From Pseudomonas chlororaphis subsp. chlororaphis (GTDB lineage Bacteria; Pseudomonadota; Gammaproteobacteria; Pseudomonadales; Pseudomonadaceae): a stretch of 64,000 nucleotides of DNA. Where the stretch lies: NCBI RefSeq assembly GCF_003945765.1, contig NZ_CP027712.1:3782001-3846000 (forward strand). The letters are read 5' to 3'. The notes below the pieces were generated by a model that had not been told where the DNA came from, ran no database searches, and worked only from the letters and a program-made list of their open reading frames with translations. A program made the translations under genes and the position numbers. Shown in pieces: positions 8,372 through 16,346 of the stretch (its first letter is position 1; every line of letters begins with the position of its first letter).

Positions 8372-8391
8372 TACTGGATATATAACCAGTA
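8372..8391 (-). promoter_or_regulatory. LexA-like (SOS-box) palindrome upstream of LPMO-chitinase operon
   Basis: TACTGGATATATAACCAGTA has the CTG-N10-CAG spacing, AT-rich core and TA flanks of a LexA site. By eye it agrees at 17 of 20 positions with the enterobacterial consensus. The deviations are the T after CTG (here G) and the two bases before CAG. It lies about 130 bp upstream of the LPMO start. LexA or another phage-type repressor is the inferred binder; no promoter elements could be fixed with confidence. Confidence 0.45.
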
Positions 8392-8481
8392 CCACTAGAT
8401 TTCTCCTACCCAACTTGAAGCAAAAGTCCTACCTGTCCAGGCGGCGCTTGCCGGCGATGCGGCCAATACCCAATCTGCATC

Positions 8482-8560
8482 TGCAGGAGCGCAGCTTGCT
8501 CGCGAAGCGTCGCATCAGGCACACCGCGTTGCCTCTATCGCCAGCAAGCCGGCTCCTACA
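8482..8560. repeat. REP-type inverted pair (GTAGGAGC family)
   Basis: TGCAGGAGCGCAGCTTGCTCGCG at the left and a degenerate reverse copy (TATCGCCAGCAAGCCGGCTCCTAC) at the right form the paired palindrome seen repeatedly in this window. The rest of the 8241-8602 gap holds the LPMO leader and the LexA-like site, with no gene visible. Confidence 0.7.
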
Positions 8561-8602
8561 AAGAGCGGGTGCCCTCCTTTACGAAGCCGGCGGCCATTGA
8601 CC

Positions 8603-9643
8603 TCAGCGCGCCGCCCAGGCGTTGAAGCGCTGTTCCAGCTCCTCGCCATGGTCCACCCAGAACTCCGCGTCCACCGCCCGCGCGCCGGCCAGGTTGGCCT
8701 CGGCGGTGGGCAGCTGCCGTTGCACCGCCGCCGGCAGCAACGCCAGCGCGTCACGGTGCACCGGCCCGTAGGGGATCTCCTCGGAGAACACCTTCTGGGT
8801 CTGCGGCTGGCTGGCGAAGGCGATGAAGTCTTCGGCCAGCGCCTTGTTCGGCGTGCCCTTGACCACCGCCCAGTACTCCGGGTCGTACAGGCTTTGCGGC
8901 CAGACGATGCTCAGTTTCATGCCTTCCTTCTGCGCCGAGGCGATCCGCCCGTTGTAGGCCGCGCTCATCACCACGTCACCGGCGATCAGCCATTGCGGCG
9001 GCTGCGCGCCCGCCTCCCACCACTGGATATTGCCCTTGATCTGATCGAGCTTGGCGAACGCCCGGGTCACGCCCTCGGGAGTGCCCAGCACCTGGTACAG
9101 CTGGTCCGGCTTGACCCCGTCGGCGAGCAAGGCGATTTCCAGGGTGTACTTGGCGCCCTTGCGCAAGCCGCGCTTGCCGGGGAAGTCGGCGACGTTCCAG
9201 AAGTCTGCCCAGGAGGTCGGCGCCTTGGCCAGCTTGTCCTGGTCGTAGGCCATGACCATCGACCAGACATAGGTGGCCACCCCGCATTCGCTCAGGGTCC
9301 CCGGCACGAATTGCGCCGCGTCGCCGAAGCGCGCCGGGTCGAGGCGTTCGAACAAGCCTTCGTCACAGCCGCGCAACAGCTCCGGGCTTTCGACTTCGAC
9401 CACGTCCCAACTGGTATGGCCGACATCGACCATGGCCTTGATTTTCGACAGCTCACCGTTGTATTCGCCGGCGACCACGCGTCCTGCGCCGCTGGCGGTG
9501 AAAGGTTGGAAGTAGGCCTTGTCCTGGGCCTGCTTGGTGGCACCGCCAAAGGAGATGACGGTGAGGCTCTGCGGTGCGGCCGCAACCGCGGTGCACAACA
9601 GGGCCAGGGCAAAGGGAACACAGCAACGCAAGGATCTGGACAT
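8603..9643 (-). CDS. ABC transporter substrate-binding protein, polyamine type
   Basis: 346 residues with a Sec signal peptide (SLRCCVPFALALLCTAVAAA) and the PotD/spermidine-putrescine-binding fold (LTVISFGGATKQAQDKAYFQ near the N-terminus; SWADFWNVADFPGKRGL, and WWEAGAQPPQWLIAGDVVMS). It is periplasmic and should bind an amine-like solute. No ATPase or membrane component is present in the operon; the operon's own importer is an APC permease. It may hand ligand to a transporter encoded elsewhere or act in sensing. Last gene of the 17.7-8.6 kb operon, 54 bp after the transaminase. Confidence 0.85.
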   Translation of the reverse strand: MSRSLRCCVPFALALLCTAVAAAPQSLTVISFGGATKQAQDKAYFQPFTASGAGRVVAGEYNGELSKIKAMVDVGHTSWDVVEVESPELLRGCDEGLFERLDPARFGDAAQFVPGTLSECGVATYVWSMVMAYDQDKLAKAPTSWADFWNVADFPGKRGLRKGAKYTLEIALLADGVKPDQLYQVLGTPEGVTRAFAKLDQIKGNIQWWEAGAQPPQWLIAGDVVMSAAYNGRIASAQKEGMKLSIVWPQSLYDPEYWAVVKGTPNKALAEDFIAFASQPQTQKVFSEEIPYGPVHRDALALLPAAVQRQLPTAEANLAGARAVDAEFWVDHGEELEQRFNAWAAR

Positions 9644-9697
9644 GTAGCGGTTCCTCGAATAGGCCGACGCGCCCGCGCGCGCCGGCCGCTTTTGGGC

Positions 9698-11080
9698 CTA
9701 CAGACGACCGTATTCGCGGGCGGTCCTGTCTACGGCGGTACGGGTCTTGTCGACCAGTTCATCAATGTCGGCGTGGCTGGCCACCAGGGCCGGGGCCATG
9801 ATCATCCGGCCCAGGGTCGAGCGGATGATCAGGCCCTCTTCGAAGCCGATGGTGCGGCAACGCCAGGCCATGTCGTTCTCGTTGGCGAAGCGCTTGCGGC
9901 TGGCCTTGTCTTCGGCGAACTGCAAGGCGGCGACCAGACCCGCGCCCTGCACTTCGCCAATCAACGGATGGTTGTCGAACACCTCGCGCAGGCAGCGCTG
10001 CAGGTACGGCCCGGTCTCGTGCTTGACCCGGCTGACGATGCCTTCGTCGCGCAGGGCCTTGAGGTTGGCGATGGCCACCGCCGCCGCCACCGGGTGGCCG
10101 GAATAGGTCAGGCCGTGGGCGAACACCCCGCCCTGCTCCACCAGCACCTCGGCCATGCGCCTGGAGAGGATCAGACCGCCCATGGGGATGTAGCCGCTGG
10201 TCAGGCCCTTGGCGATCGACAGGGTGTCGGGCTCGAAGCCGAAATGCTGGTGGGCGAACCACTCGCCGGTACGGCCGAAACCGCCGATCACTTCGTCGGC
10301 GCACAGCAGCACGTCGTACTGGCGGCAGATGCGCTGGATTTCCGGCCAGTAGCTTTCTGGCGGGAAGATCATGCCGCCGGCGCCCTGGAAGGGTTCGGCG
10401 ACGAAGGCCGCGACATTCTCGGCGCCCAGTTCGAGGATCTTCTCCTCCAGCTGCCGCGCAGCGCGCAGGCCGAACTCGGCCGGGGTCAGGTCGCCTTCGT
10501 GGGCGAACCAGTACGGCTCGTCGATGTGCGCCACGTCCGGGATCACCCCGCCCATGTCGTGCATGAACTTCATCCCGCCCAGCGCCGTGGCGCCGAGGGT
10601 CGAGCCGTGGTAGCCGTTCCAGCGGCCGATCATGATCTTCTTCTGCGGCTTGCCGAGGATCTGCCAGTAGCGGCGCACGGTGCGGATCAGCACCTCGTTG
10701 GCCTCGGAGCCGGAGTTGGTGTAGATCGCGTGGCTGTAGTGCGCGGGCAGCAGGCTGAACAGCAGCTCCGACAGCTCGACCACCGCCGGGTGGGTGGTGT
10801 GGAAGAACATGTTGTAGTACGGCAGCTGCTCGAGCTGCTGGCTGGCGGCCGCGGCCAGGTCCTTGCGGCCGTAGCCGAGGTTGGTGCACCACAGGCCCGA
10901 CATGCCGTCCAGGTAGCGCTTGCCGTCATTGTCCCAGAGCGCCAGGCCCTCACCGCGCACGATCACCCGCGGCCCTTCGGCGTTCAGCGCCTTCTGATCG
11001 AGGAACGCATGAATGTGGTGCGCGGCATCCGCGGCCTGGTAGTCGCCGGTGCTGCGCACGGGTTTGATCTGAACGGTCAT
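9698..11080 (-). CDS. Class III PLP-dependent aminotransferase
   Basis: 460 residues, fold type I. The Schiff-base lysine is in SIAKGLTSGYIPMGG, the PLP phosphate-binding NSGSEANE and the aspartate in LLCADEVIGGFGRTG are all present, and SGLWCTNLGYGRKDLA is typical of omega-amino acid/diamine:pyruvate transaminases (SpuC-like). It should convert a terminal amine to an aldehyde, feeding the aldehyde dehydrogenase of the same operon. Its ATG overlaps the permease stop by 4 bp. The amine is not identified; putrescine-like compounds are a reasonable guess because the binding protein is of the polyamine type. Confidence 0.88.
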   Translation of the reverse strand: MTVQIKPVRSTGDYQAADAAHHIHAFLDQKALNAEGPRVIVRGEGLALWDNDGKRYLDGMSGLWCTNLGYGRKDLAAAASQQLEQLPYYNMFFHTTHPAVVELSELLFSLLPAHYSHAIYTNSGSEANEVLIRTVRRYWQILGKPQKKIMIGRWNGYHGSTLGATALGGMKFMHDMGGVIPDVAHIDEPYWFAHEGDLTPAEFGLRAARQLEEKILELGAENVAAFVAEPFQGAGGMIFPPESYWPEIQRICRQYDVLLCADEVIGGFGRTGEWFAHQHFGFEPDTLSIAKGLTSGYIPMGGLILSRRMAEVLVEQGGVFAHGLTYSGHPVAAAVAIANLKALRDEGIVSRVKHETGPYLQRCLREVFDNHPLIGEVQGAGLVAALQFAEDKASRKRFANENDMAWRCRTIGFEEGLIIRSTLGRMIMAPALVASHADIDELVDKTRTAVDRTAREYGRL

Positions 11081-12513
11081 TGCGAGTCTCCTTGCGGGTT
11101 TTTATCGAGAGTGCCGAGCACGCTGGCCAGCGGCTCCGGCTTGAACAGTGGCTTGCCCATCACGCCCTTGATCCACAGCACGGCGATGATCGAGACGATC
11201 AGCAGCACCAGGCCTGCGTAGGCAAAAATCGAAAAGGTCATCTCCGGGCTGGGCGAGACGTTCCAGATCGCAAACAGCATGCCGACGATGCCGAACAGCT
11301 GCGGCAAGGGGTAGAACGGCGTACGGAACGGCCGCGCCACCTGCGGGTAACGGCGACGCAGGGCGATGACATTGACGTGGGTGATGATGTAGGCCAGCAG
11401 CCAGGCCAGGGCCGCCGAGAGCAGCAGCTGGTTGATCGCGTCGGCATGGTCGTGCATCAGCAGCAACGGCAGGCCGGTGACCGCGGCGATGAACAGCACC
11501 GCCACCCAGGGCGCGCCGGTGCGCTTGCCCTGAAGCTTGAACATGCCAAAGGCCTGGCCATTGCGAGCCATGCCGAACAGCATGCGCGGGATCGCTGCCA
11601 GCGAACTGTTGAGGGTGCTGCAGGTGGCGGTGATCGCGGCGGTCACCAGGAACACCTTGCCCGCCTCGCCGAACACCGTGGTGGCGAACAGGTAATGCGG
11701 CAGGCCGTTGCTGGCCAGTTCCGCCTGGGGCACGGTGAGCAAGGCGCCCAGGCCATACAGACTGATGATCACGAAGATGATGGTCAGGCCGAGCATCATC
11801 GAGCCCGGGATATTGCGCTCCGGACGCCGGGTTTCTTCCACCAGCGGGCAGACGAACTCGGCGCCGACGAAGCCCCAGACCGCCATCGCCGTCAGGGCGA
11901 CCACCCCCAGGCCCAGGGGGTTCCAGTGGGCGCTGTCGAACAACGTCGGGTTGGGCGCGACAATGTCGCTGTTCATCGCGCTCAGGCCCATCACCAGCAG
12001 GACCACGGTCATCACCACCGCCAGCACCGTCTGCAGGCGGGCGAAGATGTCGATGTTGAACAGGTTGAGCACGGTGAACAGCGCCAGTACCCCCAGGGCC
12101 ACGGTCAGCGGCGGCATGGCGTGCGGGTAGACCTTGTCGATGATGAACTCCATCAGCAACAGCTCGGCCGACAAGGCGAACATCGCTACCACTATGTAGC
12201 CGGAAAAGGTCGCCAGGATCGCCGGGAACTGGCCGATGGCGACCTCGGTGTAAGTGCTCAGGCTGCCGGCGCGGGGGATCATCAGCGCCAGTTCGGAGAA
12301 CGAACAGGCGTAGCTCAGGGCCAGCAGGTAGGCCAGGCCCAGGGGCACGATAAAGCCCAGGCCAGCGATGCCGACGCCTTGCAGCATCAGCACCATCACG
12401 CCTTGTGAGACCACCAGGCCGATGGCCACCGCCAACAGCGCGGTGAGGCCGAGTTTCTTGCGACTCGCGGGCGGCGCCAGGGCGCCGGTTTGCACGCTTG
12501 CATTGCTGTTCAT
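11077..12513 (-). CDS. APC-superfamily amino acid/amine permease
   Basis: 478 residues with about twelve membrane segments, in the amino acid-polyamine-organocation superfamily. The N-terminal unwound-helix region (VSQGVMVLMLQGVGIAGLGF) and GSLSTYTEVAIGQFPA match APC members, and VWGFVGAEFVCPLVEETRRP is the conserved loop after helix 6. It is expected to import the operon's amine or amino acid substrate at the inner membrane. It is coupled with the transaminase gene by a 4-bp overlap and lies 57 bp after the aldehyde dehydrogenase gene. Confidence 0.88.
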   Translation of the reverse strand: MNSNASVQTGALAPPASRKKLGLTALLAVAIGLVVSQGVMVLMLQGVGIAGLGFIVPLGLAYLLALSYACSFSELALMIPRAGSLSTYTEVAIGQFPAILATFSGYIVVAMFALSAELLLMEFIIDKVYPHAMPPLTVALGVLALFTVLNLFNIDIFARLQTVLAVVMTVVLLVMGLSAMNSDIVAPNPTLFDSAHWNPLGLGVVALTAMAVWGFVGAEFVCPLVEETRRPERNIPGSMMLGLTIIFVIISLYGLGALLTVPQAELASNGLPHYLFATTVFGEAGKVFLVTAAITATCSTLNSSLAAIPRMLFGMARNGQAFGMFKLQGKRTGAPWVAVLFIAAVTGLPLLLMHDHADAINQLLLSAALAWLLAYIITHVNVIALRRRYPQVARPFRTPFYPLPQLFGIVGMLFAIWNVSPSPEMTFSIFAYAGLVLLIVSIIAVLWIKGVMGKPLFKPEPLASVLGTLDKNPQGDSQ

Positions 12514-12570
12514 CGGTTGCTCCGTCTTGTTGTTCTATTTTTTTGAAGATCGGTGCCGCGTTTCGGGGCC

Positions 12571-14064
12571 TCAGCCGCGCAGTTGAATCCAGGTGGTTTT
12601 CAGCTGGGTGTACTTGTCGAACGAATGCAGCGACAGGTCGCGGCCGAAGCCCGACTGCTTGCCGCCGCCGAAGGGCACGGTGACATCCAGCGCATCGACG
12701 GTATTCACCGACACGGTCCCGGCATTCAGCCGCCGCGCCACTCGATGCGCGCGATTGAGGTCGTCGGTCCACAGCGAAGCGGCCAGGCCATAGATGTGCT
12801 GGTTGGCCAGGGCCACCGCCTGGTCTTCGTCGTCGAACAGCGTGATCGCCAGCACCGGGCCGAACACCTCTTCGCGGGCCAGGGTCATGTCGGCGGTCAC
12901 GCCGCTGAAGATGGTCGGCTCGATAAAGTTGCTCGAACCGTCGATGCTCAACTGCCGACCGCCGCACACCAACTGCGCGCCCTCGGCCTGGGCCTGCTCG
13001 ATGTACTGCCTTATGCGCCGGGCCTGCCGCGCATCGACGATGGCCCCGGCCCGGCTCGCCGGGTCCAGCGGATTGCCCGGCTGCCACTGGCGCGCCTTGG
13101 CCACCAGGCGCTCGATGAACCCATCGGCGATCGAGCGCTGCACCAGCAGGCGCGAGTTGGCCGAGCAGACTTCGCCCTGGTTGAAGAAGATGCCGAACGC
13201 GGCTTTCTCGGCCGCCAGGTCCAGGTCCTGGCAATCGGCGAACACCAGGTTCGGGCTCTTGCCGCCGCACTCCAGCCAGACCTGCTTGAGGTTCGATTGC
13301 GCGGCGTACTGCATGAAGTACTTGCCGACCTCGGTGGAACCGGTGAACACCAGGGCATCCACCTCCATGTGCAGGCCGAGGGCGCGACCGGCCTCCTCGC
13401 CCAGGCCCGGCACCACGTTGAGCACGCCCTTGGGAAAGCCGGCTTCGATGGCCAGCTCGGCCAGGCGCAGGGCCGAGAACGGCGACTGTTCGGCCGGCTT
13501 GAGCACCACGCTGTTACCGGCGGCCAGGGCCGGGGCCAGCTTCCAGGCAGCCATGTCCAACGGGAAATTCCACGGCACCACCGCGCCGATCACTCCCAGC
13601 GGCACCCGGGTGATGGTCGCCAGGACATTGCTGGCGCTCGGCGCCACCTGGTCATAGAGCTTGTCGAGGCTTTCGCCGTACCAGGCAAATACATGGGCCG
13701 CGCCCGGCACATCGATATTCCAGGCATCCATCACCGGCTTGCCCATGCTCAGGGAATCGAGCAAGGCCAGTTCGTCGCGGTGCTCCAGCATCAGCTGCGA
13801 CAGGCGCAGCAGGATCGCCTTGCGCTCGCCCGGCGCCATCCTGGCCCAGGAGCCCTGCTCGAACGCACGACGGGCGCTGCGCACCGCCCGGTCGACCTCG
13901 ACCGCACCGCAGGCGGCCACCTGGGCCAGGCGTTTCTCGGTGGCCGGGTTGACCACATCGAAGCGTGCGCCGCTCTCGGCCTGGCACGCCTCACCGTCGA
14001 TAAAGGCGCTGTCGATCAGGCGTTGGCGTTGCGCCAGGGCTGTCCACTCGTTGAAATCTTTCAC
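12571..14064 (-). CDS. NAD(P)-dependent aldehyde dehydrogenase
   Basis: 497 residues, standard ALDH length. The cofactor/substrate motif LECGGKSPNLVF holds the general-base glutamate, and FNQGEVCSANSRL holds the catalytic cysteine. The set resembles PuuC/KauB enzymes that oxidise omega-amino aldehydes. The start is GTG at 14064 with AAGGA about 7 nt upstream. It should act on the aldehyde produced by the transaminase in the same operon. The downstream permease starts after a 57-bp gap. Confidence 0.88.
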   Translation of the reverse strand: MKDFNEWTALAQRQRLIDSAFIDGEACQAESGARFDVVNPATEKRLAQVAACGAVEVDRAVRSARRAFEQGSWARMAPGERKAILLRLSQLMLEHRDELALLDSLSMGKPVMDAWNIDVPGAAHVFAWYGESLDKLYDQVAPSASNVLATITRVPLGVIGAVVPWNFPLDMAAWKLAPALAAGNSVVLKPAEQSPFSALRLAELAIEAGFPKGVLNVVPGLGEEAGRALGLHMEVDALVFTGSTEVGKYFMQYAAQSNLKQVWLECGGKSPNLVFADCQDLDLAAEKAAFGIFFNQGEVCSANSRLLVQRSIADGFIERLVAKARQWQPGNPLDPASRAGAIVDARQARRIRQYIEQAQAEGAQLVCGGRQLSIDGSSNFIEPTIFSGVTADMTLAREEVFGPVLAITLFDDEDQAVALANQHIYGLAASLWTDDLNRAHRVARRLNAGTVSVNTVDALDVTVPFGGGKQSGFGRDLSLHSFDKYTQLKTTWIQLRG

Positions 14065-14097
14065 CGCGGATTCCTTGTTCTTATTGAAAAATCGTTA

Positions 14098-15258
14098 TCA
14101 ATGCTTGCAGAGGTATTCGGCCAGGCGGTCCATCAGCCGGTCGCAGGCCGCCATCTGCTCGACGCTGACGAACTCGTCCGGCTTATGGCCCTGGTCCATG
14201 CTGCCGGGGCCGCAGACCACCGCCGGGATGCCGGCCTGGTCGAACAATCCGCCTTCGGTGCCAAAGGCCACGGTGCCGAAGGCATCGCTCCCGCACAGTT
14301 GCGCCACCAGTTGCGCGGCGGCGCTTTCGGGAGCAGTCGCCAAACCTGGATAAGCCGAGATCGCTTCGAAGCGGATCGCCGTATCGGCCTTGATTGCCTG
14401 CATCGTCGGCAACAGCTCCTGTTCGGCATAGCCTTGCAGTTCGTCCACCACTGCCCGGGGTTCGAAGGCCGGCAAGGCGCGCACCTCGAAGTCGAAGCGG
14501 CAGTCGGCCGGGACGATATTCAGCGCCGTGCCGCCCTGGATCACCCCGACCTGCACGGTGGAAAACGCCGGGTCGAAGCGGGCGTCGTGATGCTCGGGGG
14601 CCGCCAGGCGCCGGCCGATCTCCCCCAGCCGGCCGATCAGCCGCGCCGCCTGCTCGATGGCGTTGACCCCATAAGGCGCATAGGCCGAGTGGCACGGTGC
14701 GCCGTGCACATGGCAACGCATGGCCAACTTGCCCTTGTGGCCTAGCACCGGTTTGAGCTCGGTGGGCTCGCCGATCAGGCACAGCGCCGGTTGCGGGATG
14801 CGCTGTGGCAGCACTTCCAGCAGGCTGCGCACGCCGAGGCAGCCGACTTCCTCGTCATAGGAGAACGCCAGGTGCACCGGCCGGCGCAGCGGGCTTTCGA
14901 GAAACAGCGGCACCGCGGCCAGCACCGAGGCCAGGTAGCCTTTCATGTCGGCGGTGCCGCGCCCGTAGAGCTTGCCGTCGCGCTCGGTCAGGCTGAAGGG
15001 TTCAAGCGTCCAGGGCTGGCCGTCCACCGGCACCACGTCGGTGTGCCCGGACAGCACGATGCCGCCTTCCAGCGCCGGACCGATGCTGGCCAGCAGGTTG
15101 GCCTTGGTCCGTTCGGCGTTGTAGATCAGCTCGCAGCTCACGCCCAGGCCGTGCAGGTAGTCGCGCACGAACTCGATCAAGGCCAGGTTCGAATCGCGGC
15201 TGACCGTGGCAAAGCCCACCAGCCTGGCCAGCAAGGCGCGGCTGCGCAGCTCACTCAT
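14098..15258 (-). CDS. M20-family metallohydrolase, ArgE-like
   Basis: A 386-residue dizinc amidohydrolase annotated in relatives as acetylornithine deacetylase. Metal and catalytic residues are visible in LSGHTDVVPVDGQPW, GTADMKGYLAS and YDEEVGCLG, with a dimerisation-domain histidine in HDARFDPAFSTVQVG. In an operon with transaminase and aldehyde dehydrogenase genes it more probably removes an acyl, formyl or carbamoyl group from a catabolic intermediate than makes arginine. Its start overlaps the DUF1028 stop by 8 bp. Confidence 0.85.
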   Translation of the reverse strand: MSELRSRALLARLVGFATVSRDSNLALIEFVRDYLHGLGVSCELIYNAERTKANLLASIGPALEGGIVLSGHTDVVPVDGQPWTLEPFSLTERDGKLYGRGTADMKGYLASVLAAVPLFLESPLRRPVHLAFSYDEEVGCLGVRSLLEVLPQRIPQPALCLIGEPTELKPVLGHKGKLAMRCHVHGAPCHSAYAPYGVNAIEQAARLIGRLGEIGRRLAAPEHHDARFDPAFSTVQVGVIQGGTALNIVPADCRFDFEVRALPAFEPRAVVDELQGYAEQELLPTMQAIKADTAIRFEAISAYPGLATAPESAAAQLVAQLCGSDAFGTVAFGTEGGLFDQAGIPAVVCGPGSMDQGHKPDEFVSVEQMAACDRLMDRLAEYLCKH

Positions 15259-15925
15259 CGCCCGGCACTCCGTAGCTCGGCGCCAGGGTCGGATTGAGGG
15301 CGCGGGTCAGGTAATCCTGCAACTGCGGCTCGTAGGCGCTCCAGAGCCTGTGCAACTCGCCGATGGGGTTGGCCTCGGCCCAGTCCACCCGCAGGTCGAC
15401 GATCGGCCAGACCAGCTCGCCGACCACCGACAGCGCCGCCGAATGCACCGCGCCCGCCTCGCCCCCGGCGTCCTGCCCGGCCTGCAGCGCGCTGAGCAGC
15501 CGCGCCGCCAGGCAGCCCTCGCTGCTTTCGAAGGCCTCGACCATGCGCTCGATCACCGCGCTGCTGGCCAGCAGGTTGCCGGCCGCCACGCATTGCTCAC
15601 CGGCCACCGCGTTGTTAATGCCCAGCGCGTGATTGCCGCTGAACACCGCCGTGCGCCCCCGGGCATCCACCACCGCTACCTGGCGGTACTGGCTGTAGCC
15701 GTTGCGGGTCAGCGCCTGGTCCAGGGCCTGCGCCGGCGCCAGGCCTTCGCCCAGGCCGTCGAGCACCTGGGGGCCGAGGGCCGGCAAGGTGATGTTCTGG
15801 CTCGACACCGCGCCCACGCCGCTGCGCAGCCAGGGGCAGCGGGCGCCGACGGCGATGCTCGAAGAGCTGATGGCAATGCCCAACTGGCCGGTTTCGGCGC
15901 AGCGGCCGACGATGGAAAAAGTCAT
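15251..15925 (-). CDS. DUF1028 family protein (Ntn-hydrolase fold)
   Basis: 224 residues. MTFSIVGRCAETGQLGIAIS at the N-terminus and the glycine-rich GVGAVSSQNITLPALGP are the DUF1028 signature. The family has the N-terminal nucleophile hydrolase fold, with Thr2 exposed once Met1 is removed. It has no established reaction; amidase or peptidase activity is inferred from the fold. It sits between the Rid gene and the M20 hydrolase gene, so two different amide-type hydrolases are adjacent in the operon. Confidence 0.85.
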   Translation of the reverse strand: MTFSIVGRCAETGQLGIAISSSSIAVGARCPWLRSGVGAVSSQNITLPALGPQVLDGLGEGLAPAQALDQALTRNGYSQYRQVAVVDARGRTAVFSGNHALGINNAVAGEQCVAAGNLLASSAVIERMVEAFESSEGCLAARLLSALQAGQDAGGEAGAVHSAALSVVGELVWPIVDLRVDWAEANPIGELHRLWSAYEPQLQDYLTRALNPTLAPSYGVPGDE

Positions 15926-15935
15926 GGCGAACTCC

Positions 15936-16346
15936 TTATTCGGGGATGACCGCGATCACGTCGATTTCCATCAGCCACTGCGGCTGGCCCAGGGCGCTGA
16001 CCACCAGTCCGGTGGAGATTGGGAACACGCCCTTGAGCCATTTGCCGACCTCCTGGTAGACCGGCCCGCGGTAACGCGGGTCGATCAGGTAGGTGGTGGT
16101 CTTGACGATATGGCTGAGGTCGCTGCCAGCCTCTTCCAGCAGTTGCTTGACGTTGCGCATGGCCTGCTCGGCCTGGGCCCGCGGGTCGCCGAGGCCGACC
16201 AGCTGGCCATTGAAGTCGGTGCCGACCTGGCCGCGCACATACACGGTGTTGCCGGCGCGCACCGCCTGGCACAGGTCGTTGTCCAGGCTCTGGTTCGGGT
16301 AGGTGTCTTTGGTGTTGAACATGCGGATGCGGGTATGCGTAGGCAT
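15936..16346 (-). CDS. Rid-family (YjgF/YER057c/UK114) protein lacking the RidA arginine
   Basis: 136 residues in the trimeric Rid fold (NTVYVRGQVGTDFNGQLV, QAMRNVKQLLEEAGSDLSHI and KTTTYL are typical). In E. coli RidA an arginine in FPARSCVEV makes imine/enamine deamination possible. Here the aligned segment is FPISTGLVV, with Ser111 at that place. Rid subgroups without this arginine are not known to deaminate imines, so its activity is open. The ATG overlaps the monooxygenase stop by 1 bp (TGATG), so the two are translated together. Confidence 0.85.
   Translation of the reverse strand: MPTHTRIRMFNTKDTYPNQSLDNDLCQAVRAGNTVYVRGQVGTDFNGQLVGLGDPRAQAEQAMRNVKQLLEEAGSDLSHIVKTTTYLIDPRYRGPVYQEVGKWLKGVFPISTGLVVSALGQPQWLMEIDVIAVIPE

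Noticed and set aside
12553..14745. 730-codon plus-strand frame across the aldehyde dehydrogenase and M20 genes
   Set aside because: It is the mirror of two well-supported minus-strand genes and has no recognisable domain.
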